64,000 bases of DNA from assembly GCF_964204645.1 (NCBI RefSeq), contig NC_134026.1, positions 26,492,650-26,556,649 on the forward strand. Reading direction: 5' to 3'. Within the stretch, counting starts at the first letter, position 1. Each line of letters opens with the position of its first letter. The translations under genes and the position numbers were made by a program. Source of the stretch: Tubulanus polymorphus (taxonomy: Eukaryota > Nemertea > Palaeonemertea > Tubulaniformes > Tubulanidae). Positions 54,901-64,000 of the stretch are shown piece by piece. The notes beneath the pieces are model-generated. The model was not told the DNA's origin. It ran no database searches and worked only from the letters and a program-made list of their open reading frames with translations.

Positions 54901-56390
54901 CATCCTTTGTTGGCTTTCAAATCGTATCTAATTACAGCTAGTTACCAAGAATTTACCAAGAATTCATTTACCGGGAGGCATTCATTATCCGTATCAGGGG
55001 ACAATTATGAGCGGAAAATTATGGAATTTAATGCCTACGTTTTTTGTACATTACCCAGGCAAGCTACTGTGGTACATCCAATTACACTTGAATCTGATTC
55101 TTATCGCTCATGAAGGTAAAACAAATATCAAAAGTGCATACATTTTTTACTTCATTTAGCTTTTCTATTACGCGGATGCTCAATCGAATTCCTGTAGCAT
55201 TTTATCAATCTATCATCTAGTATTATCCCATCAATCACTTACTTTGATTGCATTGTAAGACAATGTATTACATCATTTACCTGCTGATTACACACCAGTT
55301 AAGAATGTTTCAATCGATAAAAACGTCCATGAATTGATCAATGATTTTCAATTGCAAATTTCTTCTTTACTGGAATAACTATGTGATGATGCCTTTCAAT
55401 ATACTGAGCAGTCATTTTTTCCACCATGCTCTGTCAATACTTGACGCAAATTTGCAAGATTTGTAGAGTAAATTTTACAATATTATCAAACTGAAAAAAT
55501 CAACCTTATCTCTCTGTTAGGAGTAGATCATGTTCATTAATTCTACGATGAACTAACACTTTTTAGATTGCTTTGTCCCAGTGACAAAAATCTGTTTATG
55601 TACAGTATACATCTCATATATTATCTTTCACTCTCAAGGTAGAACCATTATAGTGCTTTTATTCATTAAGACCTTGGTGCAGCCATTTGGAAATAATTTT
55701 TATGGCAGTCTTTTAGGTGCAACATTCACTTGTAAAACAGCATCAATTATTGGAATTCGATGGATTGATTGTTTAAGAGCAATTTAGTGGTATGATGCAT
55801 TCAATAGGAATTGGGCGCCAATATGAAACTATGGACAGTGGTTGATGTATGAAGTCAGATACATTAGAACGACTACTAACAACCATGGATGTTTATACTC
55901 CAAGCAACAACTCACTGTATTCGGACACGAATCACTACTATCTATATTTGCTAGTGATCGAATAAGTTAACACGTAATCTTGATGTAATGTGTGTATGTA
56001 AATGATCATCATTTTACACCTCTTATGACTTCAGTCACAGCTCATGAGTATTGATATCCGTGCTCAATTGCAGCCAATAAAATGTCCTGTTTATCTGTTA
56101 AACTAAAGATTCTAAATAAAATATTATAACCACAATTATAAGTGGAAAGAAAATGTCTAGCAACGCTGCTATTTAGATTTTTTTCTGGATGCTGCATTTC
56201 CTGGTATACTCAAAATTACATAGATCTGACGTCATTAATGGTGGTTGTTACATTGTCTTTGTAAGGATTCATGATTCGGAGAGGTGTTAGATTGAATGTA
56301 CGTCATTTATTATATCAGTGGTAGATGTCCTTTTATGTATGGACACTGTGTAAGCTCCTATTTCAGTAGATAAAGATTGCTGCATGATAA
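51966..56390. other. No recognisable gene
   Basis: Only short frames without supporting splice pairs or family resemblance. A single CRE (TGACGTCA) lies at 56227-56234. Confidence 0.45.
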
Positions 56391-56683
56391 GCCGCGATCA
56401 CACGGAGATGATGGCACGGATCAGGCTCGGGCCAAATTTGGCCCATGCCTAATTAGAGAGCGCGTTCACTCGCAAAACATTCACTCGATACTAAACAATG
56501 CTCAAACAAAGCAAAGTGGATCATTTCCGTCGCCAGTTTCAATTCAAACGCAATCATTTGTCTGGTGCTTAAATTTGGCTGTTTTTGGTCGGGCCAAATT
56601 TGGCCCGCGCCAAACAGGCTCTGGCACATTTCGCGCCCGTGTGAACAGTTGTTCCGGGCCAAAAATGCTCGTGTGATCGCGGC
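56391..56683 (+). mobile_element. Inverted-repeat element (MITE-like), copy 3, best preserved
   Basis: This 293-bp copy has perfect 14-bp terminal inverted repeats, GCCGCGATCACACG and CGTGTGATCGCGGC. The interior is rich in GGGCCAAATTTGGCCC-type palindromes. It has no coding capacity; the 99-codon frame through it is spurious. The flanks are A on the left and TA on the right, so a TA target duplication is possible but cannot be fixed. Confidence 0.8.
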
Positions 56684-59600
56684 TATTGACGCCACATTTT
56701 GAGGAAATACATGTAAATCATTTTCCTTTTCCCCAACTAGAATATTTTGTCAGAAGTATTTGCAATTTTGATGATTTTGAAAATCTTTTATTACCATATT
56801 CCTAGTTAAAGAAATCAACATTGCGAAACATGACTTGCAATAAACTTATGATTTAAGAAACAATTACTGTCAGTTAGGATCAAGATTCAACTCTATGTGA
56901 AATATCTTACTCATAATGATAGGACTGGCTCCTGAAGCTTAGACAGATAGATAACTGGGCAGCCATCAGTGTCTATAATGACTAGTTGACATTTATCAGT
57001 AATTATTTCATATGTATTGCACAAACATACTGAAAGATCTCTGTGAGTCTGTTATATTAGCCTTTGGTCATAGGAAGTGTGGGCGTATCTTATTGTATGT
57101 CCTCGTTGTCATTCATGTAGATATCTTTAATTCTGCCACTATATACTGAATTCATCTATTCTCTTATGCTTTCTGGCTAGCTAGAAAAAGAATCATTTTG
57201 GACAATATTATGTGTAATCAGAAATCCCAAATTGCACTTTACAGCAGTTGACTGGGAGTGATTTCATGTAATGGTAAGCGTGGCTTGCTGAGGTAATCTT
57301 TCTTCTGGGACACGCTACTCCTTGAAGGAGGTTTCGTACATTGATATCGTCTATCATTTCATTCTCACTAGAAAAGTGTAGAACATTCTCCCTTGTGTCA
57401 TCTGTGACCAGGCAAACAGATACAAGTATCTATTGATGAGATCATAAACACATTTATCGTCTCAAGTTGACAAATCTTGCCCCAGTCAATCAACGTTAGA
57501 TGACCACATTTTATGTGACACTCCTGAGGAATTTTGAGTGAGTTACTGACTTGACAACAGGAAATTAATTTTCGCAGTGGTTTAGTACGGCATGAACCAT
57601 GATTGATTGACATGTTCACCATGGCAACCCTAGATTACCGCTTCATTATTGCACTCAAAAAAGTTACTGCAACTAATCCATACATCAGCTATGATTATCC
57701 CTGTTTGTAAAAATCCCCCCTGTGCATTTCATTCAACTATAGTTTCATGGGTCGGATGATGCATTGTATTCCACATGGCACTACCTTCATAGAGATGTTC
57801 AGCTTGTATCAATGGCTTAACTTAAAATGATTGAAATTCGGTATATCTTCGTGTTTATTTTTAGTTCGAAGATTATCCTCATCCATTCACGCTCAAAAGA
57901 TTTGTCTCGCAAAGAAAATGTTGTTTCCTCAAATAACTATAGACATTAAGATATTTCTGCACATCAATCAGCTTGTTGTGGAATAGTTACGACAAATTGT
58001 CGGGTCATCTGTGATTATCTTACCTTCCTCGCTGCCAGTAGTTCCTTCTAATTATGGCTCTTGCTTCCTGCTTTATCGGGACTGCATGTGACCTTTTGAA
58101 ATAAGTATCTGATGTTGCAATGGCTTTTATAATTGCAGGGACCTATGAGATAGGTTCATGATTATGGTAACAGCGTTTTAGAAGACTTAAATCAATTAGA
58201 CGATGAAGAATTAGACAGCTATAATGTAGGGTTTTTATGTGATGCGATATCATTATGCCTACAAATGGTGAACTTGAATTATGTCAAGAACAATTTTTCA
58301 TTAGGTTTACATCGGTCACCAACTTTACTGCTGATTGCACCTAACTTAGTAGCCAATAGGTGTCAATATTGACTACCCATTAGCAGAACTATTGATCAAA
58401 TCAATACGGATACAACATTGACCAGTTACTTATAGTTTTTCAATAGAATTCCTGGATGAATGAACTAACGAGCATGATTAGAAAAAAGATAATGATGATG
58501 CAGCCAGAACTTTGTTCCATACTGTACTAAGAGGCTAAGAATTTCTGAAAATTGGAATTCAAATAATTGCAGGACAATTGTACAGTGTGTTATGCAAGTA
58601 TAAGAATGCTCTGGTACATAAATTCAGATATAGAAGGTTAGGAAATGGATAACAAGGTTAACATCACCAGTTCCCAGTAGATGTATTGTGTAGGTTGACA
58701 GTAACATGATAAAGCTCTATAAAATGCTGGTTAAATCGAGATGAATCTGGAATAGATAAATTCTGTTGAACACGAAAGTAAACCTAAAAATGTGTTGATT
58801 CAGATACTGATTACTTCTGAAATGGAACTGCCGTTATCCCCTTAGATATTTCATATCAAACAATGACAAATTAGAATCATTATATACCCATTGATAACTC
58901 TTGTCATGCAGGCAATGACCCATAGAGTGCAACTCCACTGAGCTGTGTAATAATATGTCATCCTCAGGTTCATGGGCGTGTATCAATAGAGCTACCATTT
59001 ACTGGTGTCTAGTTGACTGCAACTGTTAATGATTTACCTGCATTTCCAAGTTCATTATGATCAAGCTTATGTTCATAGAACTAATATAGTGTAATACACA
59101 GATTCATTGTATAAATCATGATCAAGGTTTGCAGTTGAATTATGTATGTATGCAACTGCGATGAAGATGAAGATATACATATATATCTTTCAATTGTATC
59201 AACTGTCAGAATTCTTGCCTAGAGACACACTGTTCCCTAAGTGTTTGAGATGTCAACTGTCATTTGATACATCTGTTTATGTATGATATTACATGGCAGT
59301 TCATATTATTTACTAATTTATTCAATCTGGATCCACGTATTAATTTCAAAATTTGATTGACTTCAAAATCATATAAAAGTGTTTGGAAGACTGTTCGGAC
59401 GCATTGAACAAGTCATAAAAATGTTGTCTATTGCGATCAAGGGAATCAAAAACTATATAAAGATAGAGAAGCTACAAACTTATTCATGAAGTCCAAAACT
59501 ACCATTTCAGCTACTCAAGTTTGATGGTGATATTGTGGACTAATATTTCGTTGTCTCTGATGATATCAAATGGGACTTCATTTCATATTCATTGTATTTG

Positions 59601-61857
59601 ATGGAATGAATTTCATCTCAAACCGGATTGCTTTACATTTCATGCTTGTGTGAAAAAAGAATTTAGATATTCTGAGTGAAGCGCGCTGCTTATAAGATTG
59701 CATGTATTTTTCAATATCATATAGACAAGCCTTGACAGCTTTAACCTCACGATCCACTTGGGACCAGCTTATCATTGTAATCTCTTCTGTGAAGCAGCAA
59801 CCCATGGAATCAAATGTCATGTCTCCTAACCTGCTCATTCATTTACAAGGGAGGCATGATGGATTTAATCCTCCCCTTTCAAATCACTGCGCATCCTGAC
59901 ACTTGCAATTTTCCATCATATTAGATGAAATTCTGCAGTGTTCGTGCATTATGAATTGCGTTTACCCGCTTATATTTTGTTAGTTTTCAAAACCACGGCT
60001 GGTTTGTGAAACTGATTGTCTATTTCTAAAATCTAATGAACCAGTGTGAATGAAACATGTTTTCATTCTCAAGAAAATGCAAATCATCGTTTAGATGATG
60101 ATTTCATTCTTTTCTGAACGGATTGAAGCATGTGATGATGATGTTTGCGTAGTGCTCGATGAATGTCCCAAGAGAAATTAGTGATTGTATTCGAGTAGGT
60201 TTTCACAAGAACAACTTTTAAACACACCACTGCCTGTTGTGTTGACTGAGTTTATACTTTTGAAATTCAGTAAACAGCGATTTTTCTCCAGGTTTATTCT
60301 TGTGACATTTGTTACTATTCGAGTCATTGTGTGTGTGTTAGTATTCTACCATGACGTGTGTAAATTGTTATTTCTTTCAGTGTCCATGACGAAGAAGATG
60401 AAATTGCCATTGATTTACATAATGGATTTTTCAAAAAGGTTCTAATCTATGAAAGGCTGGCAAAGAAGGCTACATCGCAGAATGTAAACAGTGTGTTATG
60501 CCAAAATACACCATCTAGTGTGTTTATACACGTAGGTAAAGTAACCATATTATATATTTGAAAAATATGTCTATTACTTACTGCAAAGAAAGAAATGAAT
60601 AATGATACCATATCATGGGAAAATGTCATAGAAAAGAGAAAAATTTTGCTTTTTGAATTGGTGTACTGGAGAAACTGTATTATCACTTTTTCTTAAAGGT
60701 CTTATGTTTTTTCTCATGATAACATTAATTTACGCTGTTATTATATGGCCTTATATGCAATTATTAGACCTCCATCCATCATGTTACTGTGAATATAGGG
60801 ATGGCAGTTTGGTTACCCAGGCTTATTGCCTTTGTCATCCGTGACATGGCCATCCTGTATTTCACCCTGCAGTCAACTGGTTGTGATTCATTGATGATGA
60901 AAAGCTTCAGGTAGATAGAAATGATGAAAATTTTAACCCGCGCAGTTATGATCTTTGTATATGGGAATCTGTAATGTCCTTCGAGCAAGAGAACTTTATC
61001 AAGCTTCATAAGGGCACCTTTGAAATATTTCGATCAAACAGTACTTTTTAATTGCACCTCTCTGGTTGTGAGCTAATTCACAAAGGAGCTTTTCTGTTTT
61101 GATAGAAATGAATATATGAGCTCAACATTTATCTTCTCGTGAAATGAGATCTCATGTTTTACGAATCGATATTGGCAATTGTCATTTTTTTCCATCAAAG
61201 GCAAGAACCATCCGTATGGAATATGATATATGATATGATATGTAGTCCTGCTTTAAACAAACATTTTGTCAGTAGCATATACCCATTAATGTAACCAGTG
61301 ATAAACATGCCACTCCTTTGATTCTATGGTATACATTGTATATTGCAACCAAGATGGATGAAAAGTGCCCATATAAATCTGAATTTATTATATACCACGC
61401 TTGGAAGAGTTTTCGTTTCACTTTTAATTTAAGCCTAGTTATTGGGGATGGACTCATATACTTCCTACATATTATATTCTCTACTAAGCTGATCATCTTA
61501 AGTTGTTTCTACCATAAATAGATGCTGTTTAATATGTATAGCAGCTCTCATAATCTCTGACAGTCGCTCCTAATGCATTGTCTTCCTGATTGTGATCATT
61601 TCAACATGACGATGCGTGGGTAGCAATATTACCGGACATTTTAAATCTTGCCGGGAACTGCTGTATTCTATATTTAGCGAAATTGGCTATTTGATGTCAT
61701 GACTTCGTTCTTCCGTTTATTGCAGAACAATGATACATGCATACAAATGACTAATTAATACATGAACGTGTTCACTATCTGATTTGTTTTTCGACAGTTT
61801 TGTATAAGAAATGTTTTCCAATACAATGATATGCATCTACTAGCAGGTTGATTTTTG
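56684..61857. other. No recognisable gene
   Basis: Short frames only. I see no exon pair, RNA gene or transposon ends. Confidence 0.45.
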
Positions 61858-62012
61858 CTGAAATGTAAGCCTAGCGCTCGCAGCAACAGGAAACAAATAA
61901 GTTTCGACTGCATTGCTCTGAAACACAAAGCAATGATTTGATAAACCATGTTTCATGTTTCAGAGCAGTGCAAACAGTCAAGAAACAAGCCAAAAAAGGC
62001 TTACTTTTTCAG
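61858..62012. mobile_element. Foldback (inverted-repeat) element, 155 bp
   Basis: Outer arms CTGAAATGTAAGCCT and AGGCTTACTTTTTCAG are inverted copies with small indels. Inner arms TGCTCTGAAAC and GTTTCAGAGCA pair perfectly over 11 bp. The whole can fold into one long imperfect stem. It has no coding content. Confidence 0.55.
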
Positions 62013-64000
62013 GTTTATGTCTTGCTGTGTGCGTACGTTAGTTGGTCTAGTTTCGGACGAGTATCGGGTTGCGTTTTTACAATTATTCATTTAACTGACA
62101 TTTCGATAATCTAGTTTGATTTTTCTGTATCTACAGTAATAATCCAAAAACGATACTTCTCCTATAAGCTCATTCTTATGATCTCCAATTTCAATGGGAC
62201 TGACAACATAAATATCTGAACATTGAAGCGTCTGAAATTTATTGAATGTGATTAGCACAAGCTAATCTCATGAATTCAATTCGATTTCATGTTTTCTTAA
62301 ACAAGGGGAATGGTCTTGGCTTTCCCTTGTATCGGGCGGGGGGGGGGGGGTATTCTTTATACTTCTGTTTGTACAATTCTGTTATAATTCAAGGGAAAAA
62401 TAAAGTTTTTGTCATTATTGTTAAATGAAAAATACAAGATATCTGTCGGCTAGATAAACCAGTTTGTTTATTAGCTGCAACTAAATACTTGCGATGAATG
62501 CAAAAATAGATAAGGTATTGTCACAGCATCATTGTCTGATAATCTACAAAATATCACATGCCTCCTAGCAGAAAAGGTACGTGCACCACACTACAATGCA
62601 ATGCAATCTAGAATGGCTAAATTGGGAAGTTATAGACATATAAAACAGTTCATTAGTGTCACCATCAATAGTTCGTAAATGGTCAGCCCGGGGTGGACGA
62701 AATGACAAACACGGCATACAAATATGACCAGAGTAGCTGTTAAGTTTACAGTCGAGAGATGTATTGCGCTAAGCTATTAGTCAAACTAGACAGATACATG
62801 CTCCTTTTACTATTTACTACTGTTACGAGATTCTAAAGCAATATCAGCAGATAAGTCCCCGGTATTACCAGAATGTCGCTGTGCTTTCCCGTGATCTTTT
62901 TGTAGAATTTGATTCCGATTGGCGTCTAGATGATTGAGGAATATTTGATATGATATAGACACATGCACAGCTATTTGGGGGTCAGTTTTTTGCGCGAACG
63001 TCATGTGGGATAACTATAAATTACCAAAGTATTTGCCTAACCTAAACTGAGGAAATGATAGGTGTGTACAGAGACTTCCAAGGACACTTCTTTTGTTCTT
63101 ATGCCAACATAGTGTTTGCTTGTTATCGTCTTGGCTGGCTCGCCACACTGTTGACACTGCTACTGCTGAGAGCATGGTTGCGGTCCTGTTGCCATCAAAT
63201 CGGTAAGGACTGCCACTCCTACACGCCAAATGCACCAGTAATACATCAACACCTCATGTTCAGAAATTGATTGCTATTAATTTGAGCTGTTCTGAAAGAA
63301 CCCATTAACATTGTAAGACACGCTATACCAATTATGACACGTATCTTTCAATTGTGCATTGGAAGGCTGTGTCAGATTATTTTCTGTTTAACTGTGTTTT
63401 TCTGTTACCGGTATCTAACTCATCAGTCAAACATTTCATTTACACTTCTACTCCATATTCGGAGTCCAATTCTGCGATTACAGTGTAAGAATCTTCAAGT
63501 TCAGGTGCTCATTCAACACAGTAATTATCTGTCATTTCTTCCACTAAATATCCCCCGCCGTCAAGTATACATGTGATGACTAATATATCACGTTTTATGT
63601 CTGTCCGTGGTACTTATTTGCAATGAAAATACCAGACCCTAGATAGTGGACATTCCATGATCAGCAAATAGATCTATGACATTTAGCAATAATTATGCTT
63701 CGTCTTTGATGCAGGAAATAAATGATTGTCACAGATGAGGGCATCAGGGGTGGAGCTGGTTTTTTATTTCATGGTTTTTGATCGGATGATTATTGATCAA
63801 TAGGATTATATCTAAGTATCCTGTTATCGGGACCACCACTGCTATCGAGGGTACCGGTGCACTCCTATTGATGTCACACATGTGGTCGTGGTCGACTGAT
63901 ATCGAATGACAAATCGTCCTTTTGCATGAAAATTTCAGCTCGAAATGTCTTGGGTTTCCGTGTATACAGGAGTATAGGTTACTATATGTAGATTACACGC
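62013..64000. other. No recognisable gene
   Basis: Overlapping frames at 62810-63270 on both strands look somewhat protein-like but match no family and lack workable splice sites. A run of 13 G lies at 62338-62350. Confidence 0.4.
62338..62350. repeat. G13 homopolymer
   Basis: Thirteen consecutive G residues, unusual in AT-rich DNA. The length is uncertain in most sequencing chemistries. Confidence 0.85.

Noticed and set aside
56377-56695. 99- and 80-codon frames on both strands
   Set aside because: They lie within the palindrome-rich inverted-repeat element, copy 3; no protein family resemblance.
62810-63270. Possible two-exon gene on the minus strand
   Set aside because: The stretches are open, but the only donor-acceptor pairing gives an intron of about 50 nt with poor sites; no family match.

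Overview
This window is nuclear DNA from an animal. It is AT-rich and intron-rich, with canonical GT-AG splice sites, scattered small inverted-repeat elements and microsatellites, and no bacterial-style operons. The gene set (SorCS receptor, INPP5F, stathmin-domain protein, a CARD plus death-domain tail-anchored adaptor, class A GPCRs) fits an invertebrate bilaterian. A spiralian such as a mollusc, brachiopod or annelid is my best guess, by inference only. No gene was found by database search; gene models were built by hand from reading frames, splice sites and phase agreement.

Layout. Positions 1-12079 hold no gene I can defend: one 240-bp inverted-repeat element (3054-3293), a rotted Ty3/gypsy-type reverse-transcriptase remnant (about 3610-3950), and otherwise unassigned sequence. 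At 12080-14169 (+) is a two-exon aminergic-like GPCR with a huge third intracellular loop. At 14397-20387 (-) are the first eight coding exons of an INPP5F/Sac2-like phosphoinositide phosphatase; its catalytic half is not recognisable in the window. At 20710-28333 (+) is a complete 27-exon SorCS-type VPS10 receptor, head-to-head with INPP5F across about 320 bp. A second, intronless GPCR (25353-26294, -) sits antisense in SorCS intron 19. At 29944-32358 (-) is a six-coding-exon gene with an N-terminal CARD-like region, a death domain, a long disordered linker and a C-terminal membrane anchor. This is the architecture expected of a MAVS-like innate immune adaptor with an added death domain. At 34249-35730 (+) is a three-exon stathmin-domain protein with an N-myristoylation signal. 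From about 36.8 kb to the end I see no convincing gene, only repeats (a 189-bp TA tract, two inverted-repeat elements, a third copy of the 3054 family), paired CRE sites and a few uncertain exon-like stretches.

How it fits together. The genes are unrelated in function: membrane signalling (two GPCRs), endosomal lipid and cargo sorting (INPP5F and SorCS, which share a divergent promoter), innate immunity (the CARD-DD-TM protein) and cytoskeleton (stathmin domain). The most notable features are the CARD-death-anchor adaptor, the two antisense GPCR genes nested beside or within the INPP5F/SorCS pair, the GPCR that keeps an amine-binding signature but has lost its DRY motif, and a family of short inverted-repeat transposons.
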